A stretch of DNA of 64,000 bases from Metabacillus endolithicus (GCF_023078335.1 NZ_CP095550.1:186001-250000); one strand, 5' to 3'. Shown: positions 8,947 to 19,316, counted from the first letter of the stretch. The notes: generated from the letters alone by a model not told the origin. Numbers and translations: made by a program.

Positions 8947-9124
8947 GTTTATTAACCCCTTTAAATAGTATTTATACTTTGTCACTTTTAGAAGTATAAG
9001 CAAAAAGGACTAATGTAAGCCTTATCACTATAGATCTATTATACCATCAAACTCTAAATAGCATATCCTTTTTCTTACAAAAAAGGAAATTACTCAGTAT
9101 CGTCTGATTTCTTAAGATGCCTTT

Positions 9125-10361
9125 TTACTCCACTATCTCTCCTGTATATTTGTTGTAATTCACTGAGATGTTACCTACAGATCCATTTCGATTTTTCGAG
9201 ACGATGATGTCAAGAGTATTGTCATAAGATTCCTTATCGTAATATGCTTCACGATATAAGAACAAAATCACATCGGCGTCTTGTTCAACACTTCCTGATT
9301 CCCGAATATCTGACATCATTGGCCGTTTATCTGCTCTTGATTCGACCGATCGGTTTAGTTGTGCCAAGCAAATAACAGGGCATTCAAACTCCTTCGCCAT
9401 CATTTTGAGAGATTTGGAGATTTCAGTTACTTGTTGATGTGAATTACCAACGTGTATTTGTCCTGGTTGGATTAGTGTTAGATAATCGATAAAAAGAATC
9501 GGTTTTTTATTTGGATATTGATTCAGCATTTTACGTGTTTTCGCTCTCATTGCCGCTACAGTTTGTCCAGCTCCATCAAAAATTTGAATATGGGTTTCAT
9601 TAAGATGACCAATTACATGTGCCCATTTATTCTTCTGATTTTCACTTAGCAATTTTTTTGGATCGCGCATTTTTGAACGATTAAAACCACCTGTAGATGC
9701 AATTAAGCGTTTAGTAATTAGCTTTTCCGGCATTTCTAGGGAAAAGATTAGTGGTAAATAGCCAAGCCCACCCTGACATTTTGGCAAAATGAAGCATCAC
9801 ATCTGTTTTTCCCATCGATGGTCTTGCCCCAATAATTGTTACTTCTCCATCCTGAAATCCTCCTGTCATCTCGTCAAGCTTATTGATACCGGTTGTTGCA
9901 GTTTGCATAATCTTTTGATCTTCCCACGGTGCTTCATAAATCGTTGATAGTGCTCGTTTTAAAGAAGTATGATCGTTCATTTTACTTTGATTGATTTTAT
10001 CCAATTCAGCAATAACCCTAGCAATTTCCCAATCATTATTGGCTGCTAGTGTTAGGATGTTTCTCTTTTCCCGCTCCTTCCAAGAATCGAGAATAAGCTT
10101 CTCAATTCCTTCAAATTTCTCAAGTTCAGCAAAAGATAACAATTCCGAAAGATAAGACATCCCACCAAAGTTTTCAAGATCCGGTAAGGTTGTTAATGAA
10201 ATTAAATCAATACTTTTACCAATCCGATTCCATTCCACCATTGTTCGCATTAATTCTTGATGACGCATACTTTCTAGTTGTTCAGGTTGAATAACAGTAT
10301 CCTTGAGCAGGTACTCCGCCTTTATTAAACTACCTAAAAATGCTTTTTCAGTGATACTCAT
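9125..10361 (-). pseudogene. DnaB-like replicative helicase, one internal frameshift
   Basis: The product is a DnaB-family hexameric helicase, which unwinds DNA at replication forks. The N-terminal domain (about residues 1-150) and the RecA-like domain are both present. Walker A reads GARPSMGKT. Walker B reads PILFIDYLTLI, followed by CLAQLNRSVESR, DIRESGSVEQDAD and NRNGSVGNI. The frame breaks at about 9764 between FAKMSGWA and GYLPLIFSLEMP; one extra base explains it. Joined length is about 412 residues, slightly short for a DnaB. The start is ATG 10361, 6 bases after AGGTG, inside the end of the upstream gene. With that gene it forms a phage-type replication pair. Confidence 0.85.
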
Positions 10362-11259
10362 TTTCTTCACCTGCGGTTAAATCAAGTACAAATTCTTTTG
10401 GAGCTGCTTTTCTTTCAGGAATACTTTTTGTTTGTTTACTCCTATAAACTTCGTGTTTTTGTAAATAAGAGTCTATTTCATCAACGGATAATAAAGATTC
10501 ATTTTTCCAGTTTTTAAGAATGCCACTAACATAATTAAGCCTTCGCTTGTTATTGGCACAGGCAATACCTAATGCTTTTACTACCACCTCTTTAGGATGT
10601 AAAAAGCTAGAATCATCTAACCAAGTTAATAGCTGCTCTTTTGCATTCACATTAGAATAGCCGAATCCATTGTTATCCCAGAACTCTATTATTTCCTTCT
10701 CATCTTCAGATCTTGAATGATCTTCTTTTTTTGAGTTGAAATCATTATCTTTTTTCTTTGAGCTTGTATCAGGTGACATAACAACTACATCTGTTTCTGT
10801 TTCTTGAACGAAATTATTTTCAACTTTCTCATCATCTTGCTCTATGTATGAATCAAAAAGACAAACAAATTCCTCTTTTTCAATGCCTTCGCAAACATAT
10901 GAAAGTAGTGAGGTATCCTTTACTTCTTTTAATTCTTTTTTTATACAATCCAACATAGGTTTGCCACCCTTATGAAGGTTATATTTCCCCCAGTCTTTAA
11001 TCGCGATTTCGCATGTTTCAGGATTGTAACGAATTAACTTGTGAAGCTCTGTAAACCGTTTCAGTAAGGATTCCACAAACTCAATTGAATAACCAGTTTC
11101 AAACGCCATTTCTTTCTTTGTTATTTCATAAATTCCAACTTGAGTTGTTTTTTCATTCGTAAGTAGATATATGTAAAACAACTTATCATCCGTAGTCATT
11201 TTCTCTAAAGTAAATGCTTGTCTCCAAAAACCAGTTAACACCATGCGAAATTTAGCCAT
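10348..11259 (-). CDS. Phage-type replication initiator with DnaD-like C-terminal domain
   Basis: The N-terminal half (about residues 1-110) resembles winged-helix replication proteins of Gram-positive phages: GFWRQAFTLEKMTTDDKLFY, then YEITKKEMAFETGYSIE. A charged, poorly conserved linker covers about 120-190. The C-terminal part (about 190-265) is a DnaD-like domain with IIEFWDNNGFG, VVKALGIACANNKRRLNY and VSGILKNWKNE (the YVxxILxxW pattern). Such proteins load the DnaB-like helicase. Here the helicase gene overlaps its end, and both read on the minus strand. No phage structural, integrase or lysis genes are near. Confidence 0.75.
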   Translation of the reverse strand: MAKFRMVLTGFWRQAFTLEKMTTDDKLFYIYLLTNEKTTQVGIYEITKKEMAFETGYSIEFVESLLKRFTELHKLIRYNPETCEIAIKDWGKYNLHKGGKPMLDCIKKELKEVKDTSLLSYVCEGIEKEEFVCLFDSYIEQDDEKVENNFVQETETDVVVMSPDTSSKKKDNDFNSKKEDHSRSEDEKEIIEFWDNNGFGYSNVNAKEQLLTWLDDSSFLHPKEVVVKALGIACANNKRRLNYVSGILKNWKNESLLSVDEIDSYLQKHEVYRSKQTKSIPERKAAPKEFVLDLTAGEENEYH

Positions 11260-11920
11260 TTTTCATCACGATCCTTTTCTCATTTTTATGTACTATTCAT
11301 CTGCTATATATAAAAATTGAGGGGCTTAGAGTAGCGTTTATATTGTAAATATTATGTAAATTTTAGTTTGGTTTGCATAAAGAAAGATTTACTACTTCAA
11401 AACGTTCCTTACAGTCTATATGTAACGTATTTTCTGTTCGAATCACCTCTTCTTGGATTATTCGCTATCTATGGTTTAAAAGATTTTTTTGTTGTTGTTT
11501 TTCTTTTTTTATTCTTTTTCTTTTTCTTTTTCTTATTGTCCACGTATCGTAAAAAATCTGTTTAAGGTTGGTATTACAGCTTTTTCACAAAATAGCATAT
11601 ATTAATGATCAAGGTTATTTTAAACGTGATTATCTCAATTCATTTAGGAAAGATCTCCCTATAAAATTGGATATTTTTCTTTCAAAAGCAAAAAATAGGC
11701 TTATTTTCTCAATATGAAATCCAACTAATTTAATAAAATAGACTTTATACTGAAAAAAAATAAATCGATAAAACTATGAAAAAATTGCAAAATACGACAA
11801 AATCACACAAGCTTTTCTAGTAAAATTGTAGATAAAGTTTAATATTAGTAAAATAATCGCAAACTTTGTAAAATGAACATAAGAAAAGTAACATGTAGAG
11901 GTATTAATGGGGGAAATGTT
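11260..11920. other. Intergenic, low-complexity T-rich tract
   Basis: The stretch includes a long pyrimidine/T-rich run at about 11490-11540. A 65-residue frame across it (11368-11565) is mostly Phe and Leu and is not credible. At about 11600-11720 a plus-strand frame without start reads INDQGYFKRDYLNSFRKDL. I cannot assign it. Confidence 0.45.
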
Positions 11921-13361
11921 ATGGGAAACACTGCAGCACAAACTATTGAACAAAGGCACGACTACCACACAGTGAAGTGGTATAAAAATTGGAAGTTTAT
12001 CACTAGCGGTATCGGTATTATTTTCATACTCATCGTAATTGGTTTGAGTTATTATCAAGCAAACCACTTTAATGCCAAGATTTCAATAAATAACGTTAAT
12101 GTTGGTCACTTAACCGCTGAAGACGCATTAAAGAAATTGCAAACATCCGTTTTGAAAAATGAAGTTTATATCGAAAATGAACTCATTCTAGACGGCAAAA
12201 ATACAAAGATGGAATTTACAGTAGATGATCTACCAGCAATCAAAAAACATTTAAAAATTCAGTGGACGTTTTTCCCTTCTTTTAAATCAAAAAACTATTC
12301 ATTATTGCCAAAAAACAAAGACAAATATCGTAGTGAAACGCTGAAAAAAGAGTTTGAACAAAAACTCATCTCAATGAATCAGGATTTACAAGCACCAAAG
12401 GATGCACAAGCCATTCTAGAAAATGGAGAAATCAATATTTCAAAAAGTATAGATGGCACTCAATACGATGTTACTACTCTATTAAAAAACTATGATAGAC
12501 AGGAGTATATTAGCGATATTCATCTTGAGTCTTCATTCATTCTTCCAATTAAAGAAGACAGTGAAATTGTTAAAGAAGAAGAGAAAAAACTTCAACAGCT
12601 TCTACAGCAAACTGTTGAGTATAAAGTACAAGATGAATTATTTACTCTAAAAGCTAGTGATCTCATAAAAAATGCCACTGTCACGAAAGATTTGGTGGTT
12701 TCAATTGATCCTGCAAATATTACAAATAAAATAACTGAAATAAATCGTTCTCAATCCACATTAGGTAAAAATTTCTCCTTTAAAACTCATTCAGGACGAG
12801 TTATATCAGTTAAAGGTGAAGGCTATGGCTGGGCCTTAGATGTAGATAAAGAAGCAGCACTTGTGAAGGAAGCTTTTGAAACAGGAGAGAAATCCTTATC
12901 TGCCACTAATATTATCGGAAATGGCTGGAGTAATGAGGGATATGGCTATAATACGCTCACAAACAACGGCATTGGCGATACTTATGCTGAAGTGTCAATT
13001 AAAGAACAGCGGATTTGGCTTTATAAGAATGGTAAACTTGTACTAACAACGAATGTAGTGACTGGTAAACATAGTACACAGCAAGATACTCTTCCTGGAG
13101 TATGGTATATTCTCTATAAAAGAAGCCTCATACACACTTACTGGTAGTACTGCGGGTAACCCTAATTATTCTATAGAAGTTGACTATTGGGCCCCTTTCA
13201 CAAACAGTGGACAAGGATTTCACGACGCAGGCTGGCGTAACAACTGGTCAAGCAATGCCTATCTGACAGCAGGCTCCGGTGGCTGCGTAAACGTCCCTCC
13301 TAACGTTATGAAAGAGGTTTATAATACTCTCGAAACTTATCAACCGGTTGTGGTTTATTAG
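11921..13361 (+). pseudogene. L,D-transpeptidase (YkuD) with peptidoglycan-binding region, one frameshift
   Basis: This membrane-anchored enzyme cross-links or remodels peptidoglycan. An N-terminal membrane helix (about residues 29-47) is followed by a long extracellular region like the PG_binding_4 repeats (FNAKISINNVNVGHLTAEDA). The YkuD domain starts at IKEQRIWLYKNGKLV. The frame stops at 13147; removing one A from AAAA at 13118-13121 restores YTLTGSTAGNPNYS ... GFHDAGWRNNW ... SGGCVNVPP, with the catalytic His and Cys, and a stop at 13361. ATG 11921 follows GGGGGAAATG. Joined length is about 480 residues. The break lies in a homopolymer, so it is probably a sequencing error. Confidence 0.85.
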
Positions 13362-13393
13362 AAAGACAAATGAAAACTTGCTTAAGGTAAATA

Positions 13394-13437
13394 AGGCCGT
13401 ATCTGATGACAAAGTAATCAATGATACGGCCTATTTT
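13394..13437 (+). terminator. Terminator of the L,D-transpeptidase gene
   Basis: AGGCCGTATC and GATACGGCCT form a perfect 10-bp stem with a 19-base loop and a TATTTTTA tail. A near copy of the whole element occurs at 15452-15494. Confidence 0.85.
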
Positions 13438-13631
13438 TATGTAAAATCACTTCAAGTTCTATTATTTTTTTATATGCTAGCCACAGTCCACGAATAAATG
13501 GGATTTTGTCTAATTTGCCTCATACCCTATTTTTGAACTGAAAATATAATATTGCTTCTCTAATAGGTGATTCTTATTCGATTTTAGTTAAAAATATAAT
13601 TAGTAATTATTGTCTTCCCTTTTTATTTAGT

Positions 13632-13666
13632 AAAAAAGCCCATTAGAGGTTTACTCAAAATGGACT
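13632..13666 (-). terminator. Terminator downstream of the Excalibur gene
   Basis: On the minus strand AGTCCATT pairs with AATGGGCT (one G-T pair) and is followed by six T. It lies about 125 bases after the stop at 13791. The rest of 13440-13790 shows no gene. Confidence 0.6.
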
Positions 13667-13790
13667 GTTTTTATTTATATCGTTTATTTGCTAGTGATGT
13701 TTTGTTGCACATTTAGCTATATATCTTGTCTTCTACCTGATTTAAATTCTTCATGAGTCCTATAAAGTAGGAAATTAAAAAGTTACTCAA

Positions 13791-15188
13791 CTATCTGTCG
13801 CATCCAATTCCATCACCATCGCGGTCTAGATGTTTCCCATATCCCGGTTCGCCTTGATGAACAGGTGCTGCACCTGCCGACCGTGCTGCATCACAATTTT
13901 TGAAGTAAACGTTTGTTTGTTGTTCTGCTTGCCTTTGCTCTTCAGCCAACCGCTCAGCTTCTTCTTTTTGACGTTGTTCCTCTGCTAAACGTTCTGCTTC
14001 TTCTTTCTGACGTTGTTCTTCTGCTAAACGTTCTGCTTCTTCTTTCTGACGTTGTTCTTCAGCTAAACGTTCTGCTTCCTCTTTCTGACGTTGTTCTTCA
14101 GCTATGCGTTCTGCTTCTTCCTTTTGACGCTGTTCTTCGGCTAAGCGTTCTGCTTCTTCTGATTTTTGGACCTCCGACTCAGTTACTGCCTCAGTTTCTG
14201 GACTTGTAGTAATTGGCTCTTCAGTTTCTTCTACAAAAACAAGGATGAATACTAGAAGAATAGTAAATAAGTAAAAAATTGATGCTGTTGCCTTCTTCCA
14301 CCATTTACCACTTCGGAATCCTAGTATTTTTTGGTGCCATTTTCTTTTCTTAAGCTCAAACTCTACTCCTTCATCAATTAATATAGAGGCGAAAGCTTTT
14401 CCTGAACTATTTAACACTAAAGTACCTTCTTCAATTTCCACTTCTGATTTCATCGCAAAATGATCGATTTTAGAATGAGATAAGAATAAAAATGCCCAAG
14501 AATAAATCAGTTTTACTTCTCTTTTCTTATCATTATACTCATATAGAAAAATATTATTATCTATTACAATGAAGTTTCCTTTTTTCTCCTTATTTTCTTT
14601 AAAAAGTCCTTCAGTTATTAACTTTGCATTATTATGTTTTTCACGTAATAATCTCTCTCCATTTTTGGAAAAACCCATGTTATCTCGTTTCATAAGAAAT
14701 GAAGTTATTTTCACATTTTTATTACGTAATTCTTCAAGACGTTTTGCATGTAGGAAATAGGTAAAATCATGCGTAACGGTTGTTAGAATATCTTTAGTAG
14801 GGTTAACAATCTTATATTCAAGAATCTCAATAAATTCCTGACTATCATCATTTTTCTTAATATCGTCAAAATAACGGTTTGACCAGCCACATCTAAGTAC
14901 TAATTTCCATTCATTTTTGTCTTTTCCGTCGGTTTCAACATTAATATCATTAATTTGTGAATATTCATAATGAAAGTGTTCTTTTTTTGATATGAAATGA
15001 ACAGACATATTTGTTAATACTAAAACACCATTTAATTCACGTCCACTACTTTTATCACACTCAGCCTCTACTATCTTTAGAACGATTTCATTAGGTATTA
15101 AAGTATATTGTGTGTTATCTAGTAATTTATTATATTTATTTAATGCTTTTTGTCCTAAAGTAGGACGGTTTCCAATCCATTTTTCCAT
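13791..15188 (-). CDS. Membrane protein with C-terminal Excalibur domain and tandem-repeat linker
   Basis: From ATG 15188 (4 bases after GGAGGG; an in-frame ATG at 15200 overlaps that site) the protein has 465 residues. About 300 N-terminal residues are soluble and include PH-like or GRAM-like segments (VLVLTNMSVHFISKKEHFHY; GNFIVIDNNIFLYEY). Then come one membrane helix (about 304-322), an acidic stretch, six tandem EEAERLAEEQRQK units, and the calcium-binding Excalibur domain (FKNCDAARSAGAAPV ... DRDGDGIGCD). The helix puts the Excalibur end outside the cell. The likely role is a surface-anchored or envelope-sensing protein; not known. Confidence 0.75.
   Translation of the reverse strand: MEKWIGNRPTLGQKALNKYNKLLDNTQYTLIPNEIVLKIVEAECDKSSGRELNGVLVLTNMSVHFISKKEHFHYEYSQINDINVETDGKDKNEWKLVLRCGWSNRYFDDIKKNDDSQEFIEILEYKIVNPTKDILTTVTHDFTYFLHAKRLEELRNKNVKITSFLMKRDNMGFSKNGERLLREKHNNAKLITEGLFKENKEKKGNFIVIDNNIFLYEYNDKKREVKLIYSWAFLFLSHSKIDHFAMKSEVEIEEGTLVLNSSGKAFASILIDEGVEFELKKRKWHQKILGFRSGKWWKKATASIFYLFTILLVFILVFVEETEEPITTSPETEAVTESEVQKSEEAERLAEEQRQKEEAERIAEEQRQKEEAERLAEEQRQKEEAERLAEEQRQKEEAERLAEEQRQKEEAERLAEEQRQAEQQTNVYFKNCDAARSAGAAPVHQGEPGYGKHLDRDGDGIGCDR
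13925..14160 (-). repeat. Six tandem 39-bp repeats (EEAERLAEEQRQK)
   Basis: Six in-frame 39-bp units encode a charged 13-residue motif that should form a long helix or coiled coil between the membrane helix and the Excalibur domain. The central units are nearly identical at DNA level, so the copy number may vary between strains or be misassembled. Confidence 0.85.
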
Positions 15189-15389
15189 AGTTCCCTCCAT
15201 CTAAACTCGATATCCAATTTAAGCAGCATTATATTAAATAATTACTACTCTATTCTAACCACGATTAAATACTATACCAAAATATCTACTTTCAATGAAC
15301 CTATATTACCATGTTTTTTACAGTTCTTTATACCGAGATAACATTTCCAGTTTTCATTACGAAAAAAGTAAAGACGTTAACTTAGGATC

Positions 15390-15408
15390 GGGACAGTTCA
15401 CCAGTCCC
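15390..15408. repeat. Dispersed GGGACAG palindrome, copy 1
   Basis: GGGACAGTTCACCAGTCCC is one of three copies of a GGGACA-type inverted repeat in this window (others at 32891 and 36937). Similar elements are common in Bacillus intergenic DNA. Confidence 0.6.
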
Positions 15409-15451
15409 TATGGAACAAGAAAAACTAATGACAATTTGTATACAGAAAATA

Positions 15452-15494
15452 GCCCGTATCTGATGACAAAATAATCAATGATACGGCCTATTTA
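15452..15494 (-). terminator. Terminator-like copy of the 13394 element, next to araC-type gene
   Basis: CCGTATC...GATACGG with the same internal bases as the 13394 element (nearly identical over about 45 bases). It lies 45 bases beyond the stop of the minus-strand AraC gene and could end its transcript. Confidence 0.6.
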
Positions 15495-15538
15495 CTCCCC
15501 TTAAAATTCTTATATAATCCCCTCTAGTTAGTTTCGTA

Positions 15539-16387
15539 TTAGGTTACTTTTCCTTTCTTACGATAAACTGAAGGATTCTCTCCAAAAAATTCAGTGAATT
15601 TTCTAGTAAAATAATCTGGTGTATTATAGCCAACTTCATGTGAAATTTCATTAATCGTTCTTGTTGTATAAAGTAATAAGCGTTCAGCTTGTTTTAATCT
15701 CAATTTCTTAACGGTTTCAATAATTGGCTCTCCTACTTGTTCTTTATATAAATGTGAAAGTCGTGATGGAGAAAGCGAAACATGTTTGGCTAACTCATCA
15801 ACTTGTATTGTCTGATTGTAGTGTTCGGTTAAATATTCAACTGCCTCTTTTACTCGTGAATCTAACGATAAAGCTGAACTGTTTTGAAGATGTAGATAAT
15901 TGGCTAAATGTAAGATCGTTTCCTCTAATGCGTTCATGGCCAATTCATAATGAAAATGATTTTTTGAATGTAAATTATATTGAATCACTTTTTGAATGGA
16001 TTCATAAATTGTGCAGCTCTCACTTTTCCCTTTTATCTCTGTATAAAAAATGCTTTGATTTTTTGCTATTTTAGGTAGCCATTCTATCCATGTAGGTCTA
16101 GGGATAAAATGACACCACAACATTTCCCATATATGACCATTTACTGTGTAATAATTATGAGGGACCCCTGGCGGTAAAATAGCAATTGTCCCCGCTGATA
16201 GGATGAATTGTTTTTCCCCTATGCTAACTCCACCTCTACCTGAAATGGTATAAATCATTAACCAATCTTTAGTTCCTGTTGATCGATAAATATGATATGT
16301 ATCATCATTTTTGTAGTAATCGGAAACAAGTATTCCAGGAGGTGGTGATGGAGTATTCTTGACATAATTGTTCAGATTTATAGCCAA
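15539..16387 (-). CDS. AraC family transcriptional regulator
   Basis: The N-terminal cupin domain (about residues 25-130) shows FILSAGTIAILPPGVPHNYY, the sugar-binding AraC_binding pattern. The C-terminal pair of helix-turn-helices (about 180-278) contains VDELAKHVSLSPSRLSHLYK and TINEISHEVGYNTPDYFTRK, ending in GENPSVYRKK. The start is TTG 16387 with AAGGGA 9 bases upstream. It is divergent from the GH2 gene (119-base gap) and most likely activates it in response to a sugar. Confident as a family call; ligand unknown. Confidence 0.88.
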   Translation of the reverse strand: MAINLNNYVKNTPSPPPGILVSDYYKNDDTYHIYRSTGTKDWLMIYTISGRGGVSIGEKQFILSAGTIAILPPGVPHNYYTVNGHIWEMLWCHFIPRPTWIEWLPKIAKNQSIFYTEIKGKSESCTIYESIQKVIQYNLHSKNHFHYELAMNALEETILHLANYLHLQNSSALSLDSRVKEAVEYLTEHYNQTIQVDELAKHVSLSPSRLSHLYKEQVGEPIIETVKKLRLKQAERLLLYTTRTINEISHEVGYNTPDYFTRKFTEFFGENPSVYRKKGKVT

Positions 16388-16505
16388 ATCCTACATTCCC
16401 TTCAAAAATAAAAAATTTTAATATGAAAGTAATTATATTTTATCTTTTTCTTTCGATATTCGTCCACGAGTTAAGGAAAATAGTTTGTCTAAGGAGGAAA
16501 CATTA

Positions 16506-19316
16506 ATGTTAGAATCTTTAAAAATAAATAACAGAAAAGAGCTATCGTTGAATGGTGAATGGTCTTTTCAATTAGATCCTCAGGAAAAACACGTACCAAC
16601 TGATCTTATTCCGGGAAAATTGTGTTCAAAGATTTCTGTTCCAGGTTCTTGGGAAGAACAAGGGTTTGGAAAGCCATCAAAACATCAACCTATAGGTACC
16701 TGGAAAAAATCAAGAGAGTATGTAGGGGCTGCGTGGTATTTCAAAGATATTTATATTTCAGATGATATGAAAGATAGATCCTTGAATCTTATTCTTTCAG
16801 GTGTACGTTGGATAACTAAAGTTTATGTGAATAACCAATTTGTTCAGGAATGTAATAGTCTTGTAACCCCCCACGTTTATAACATAACTAACTTTGTACA
16901 TGTTGGTCGTACTAACAGGATTACTATTTATGTAAATAACAGCATGATCCTTCCCCTTCATGATAGTCATATTCATTCCTACCACACTGCTACGAACTGG
17001 GGTGGTATCACCGGAGGAATTCATATAGAAGCAACACCTCAAGTTAGTATTGGGGCATTTATGTATTATGCAAATGTTGAAGAAAATAAGCTTGATATAA
17101 ATGTAGAGTTAACAAATACACACCTATTAAATTCAGGAGAATTTCTAGCTATATCTGTTTTCACAAAAGATGGAAAGCAAGTAGCACATACTAAAAGGAA
17201 CCTATTTTCAAACACCACGAAAATATCTGTTTCATTAGAGCTATGGGAAGGAGCAACCTATTGGGAAGATTGTAATCCATATCTGTATCAAATTTCTGCC
17301 TCTATCGTTAAACAAGAAAGGATACTAGATCAAAAAGTTCAGTCACTTGGTTTAAGGTCTATAAAAGCAGATGGTAAAAATATTTTGATTAATCAGTCTC
17401 CACGATTTTTAAGAGGCTATGTAGATTGCTGTATTTTCCCTCAAACAGGTTACCCGTCATGGGATAAGAACCATTATAAAAAGCAGTTTCAAATCGTTAA
17501 GGAGTATGGTTTTAATCATGTTAGACTGCATGGATGGACACCACCAAAGCCATTTTGGGAGGCTGCAGATGAAGCAGGTATGCTAGTCCAAACAGAATTG
17601 CCCCACTGGTCTCATCAATATAAAAATCGAGATCAGTCACCTAGTGAAGAGGTTCATTTATTTTTATCAGAAGAAATTGAAAGAGTTATTACTCAATTAA
17701 ATGAACATCCATCATTTGTTTTCATGTCACTAGGGAATGAATTAATCAACTATGACGGACATGATGCTTTAAATGAAATGGTACAAAAATGCCGTTCCCT
17801 AGATTCTACCAGGCTTTATACAGATAATACAGGATTCGGCCATCTACCAGCACATGATCGCGAAGGAGACTTTTATATCCCGACGCTTAACGCACATCCC
17901 CCGCTTACCAATCATTATGCGGGAACACCTAACACCTTCGAAGATTATAGTGTGGTGACACAATTAGAAACAAAGCCACAACTCGCCCATGAACATGGAC
18001 AATTTACAATGTATGTACGACCTCAAGAAAAAGAAAAATATAAGGGAATTTTAGAACCACATTGGTTAAAAACAACATTGGAAACATTAGAAAAAAAGCA
18101 GCTTCTAGGACGTGTTGATGACTTTATACAAGCATCGGGTGTACTTCAAGCAAGGGCGTATAAAGAAAATATTGAAAGAGCAAGAAGAACCTCCGGCCTA
18201 TCCGGTATTCAACTATTAGATATCAGAGACTTTCCAGGCCAAGGCCATGCTACAACTGGCGTTTTAGATGTATTTTGGGACAATAAAGGAAATATGACAC
18301 CAGAACAATTCCGTTCATTTAATGATGAATGTGTATTATTAATGAGATGCAAATCTCGCACATATTTTGCAGGAGAGAAAATGAAGATCATAATTGATCT
18401 ATCCAATTACAGTAAATTCTCATTTAAAGGAAATCAATTAACGTGGGAGTTAAAAACGAAAAATGATATTTATCAATCAGGTTCTATCCCGATTTCAGGT
18501 GCTCTTCCGGGAGATGTAACGACGATTGGAGTGATCGAAACCTATACTCCATCTAGTCAAAGTCAAGAGTTATTACTAAGTGTATCTATAGAAACTTCAG
18601 ATAGAGTTATTAAAAATGAATGGGAGTTCTGGACATATTCAAGACCTACGCTTCCTAAAAATGCCCCAAAAATATGGACAGATGTTTCAGCATTAAATTC
18701 TTCAATATTTGGGATAAAGCAAAACGGAAAAATAGGATTTGAGGATTTTAGCTATAAGAAACCCAAAGAGATCGAATTAGCCATTTCTGATCATTTGTCC
18801 ACTGAATTACTTCAGTTCGTACTTGATGGAGGAAAGGCTTGGTTAATGGCAGAAGAAGGAAATCAATTTGATGAAGTAAAAACACGATTTTTACCGATTT
18901 TCTGGAATTATATATGGTTTCCTTCACAAGTTGGAACAACGATGGGAATGATCATCCATGAACACCCTTCTCTTAATGGGTATCCACATGATGGTACATC
19001 CAACTGGAATTGGTATCATTTAGTAGACGGTGCGACGGCAATAAATTTAGAAACAGTTCCTCAAATTAAACCTATTGTTGAAGTAATCGATAATCATAAT
19101 CGTGGGAAGCATTTAAGTTACTGTTTTGAAGCTAAAATTGGTGAAGGAAGCTTGTTTGTGACAAGCTTTACTATTATGCAAAACTTAAAACGTCCAGAGG
19201 TTGAATCACTGCTTCATCATAATATTCATTATTTATTGAGTGAAGAATTTTCACCAACAGCACACCTCACAGTTGGAGAGTTGCTAGGGTTATTCAAGCT
19301 TCAAGGTACTTGGTAA
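16506..19316 (+). CDS. Glycoside hydrolase family 2 enzyme (936 aa)
   Basis: This is a GH2-type exo-glycosidase (beta-galactosidase, beta-glucuronidase or beta-mannosidase class). The sugar-binding jelly roll comes first (LNGEWSFQLD; VPGSWEEQGFG). An immunoglobulin-like domain and the TIM barrel follow: FNHVRLHGWTPPKPFWEAAD, acid/base Glu in FMSLGNEL, candidate nucleophile Glu in LAHEHGQF. About 330 C-terminal residues are atypical. There is no signal peptide, so it acts in the cytoplasm on imported sugars. The start is ATG 16506, 7 bases after AAGGAGG; a TTG at 16485 is also in frame. It is convergent to the transporter genes. The exact sugar cannot be told. Confidence 0.85.
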   Translation: MLESLKINNRKELSLNGEWSFQLDPQEKHVPTDLIPGKLCSKISVPGSWEEQGFGKPSKHQPIGTWKKSREYVGAAWYFKDIYISDDMKDRSLNLILSGVRWITKVYVNNQFVQECNSLVTPHVYNITNFVHVGRTNRITIYVNNSMILPLHDSHIHSYHTATNWGGITGGIHIEATPQVSIGAFMYYANVEENKLDINVELTNTHLLNSGEFLAISVFTKDGKQVAHTKRNLFSNTTKISVSLELWEGATYWEDCNPYLYQISASIVKQERILDQKVQSLGLRSIKADGKNILINQSPRFLRGYVDCCIFPQTGYPSWDKNHYKKQFQIVKEYGFNHVRLHGWTPPKPFWEAADEAGMLVQTELPHWSHQYKNRDQSPSEEVHLFLSEEIERVITQLNEHPSFVFMSLGNELINYDGHDALNEMVQKCRSLDSTRLYTDNTGFGHLPAHDREGDFYIPTLNAHPPLTNHYAGTPNTFEDYSVVTQLETKPQLAHEHGQFTMYVRPQEKEKYKGILEPHWLKTTLETLEKKQLLGRVDDFIQASGVLQARAYKENIERARRTSGLSGIQLLDIRDFPGQGHATTGVLDVFWDNKGNMTPEQFRSFNDECVLLMRCKSRTYFAGEKMKIIIDLSNYSKFSFKGNQLTWELKTKNDIYQSGSIPISGALPGDVTTIGVIETYTPSSQSQELLLSVSIETSDRVIKNEWEFWTYSRPTLPKNAPKIWTDVSALNSSIFGIKQNGKIGFEDFSYKKPKEIELAISDHLSTELLQFVLDGGKAWLMAEEGNQFDEVKTRFLPIFWNYIWFPSQVGTTMGMIIHEHPSLNGYPHDGTSNWNWYHLVDGATAINLETVPQIKPIVEVIDNHNRGKHLSYCFEAKIGEGSLFVTSFTIMQNLKRPEVESLLHHNIHYLLSEEFSPTAHLTVGELLGLFKLQGTW

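Larger units (their letters stand above)
15189..15538. other. Intergenic region between Excalibur and AraC genes
   Basis: It contains the promoter side of the Excalibur gene, a GGGACAG...GTCCC palindrome (15390-15408) and a second copy of the terminator seen at 13394. No coding frame is supported. Confidence 0.6.

Noticed and set aside
11368..11565. 65-residue frame with a poly-Phe stretch
   Set aside because: It is the translation of a pyrimidine-rich low-complexity tract, with no ribosome binding site.
13913..14209. 98-residue plus-strand frame of repeated LLLLSDVVL units
   Set aside because: Antisense shadow of the tandem repeats in the Excalibur gene.
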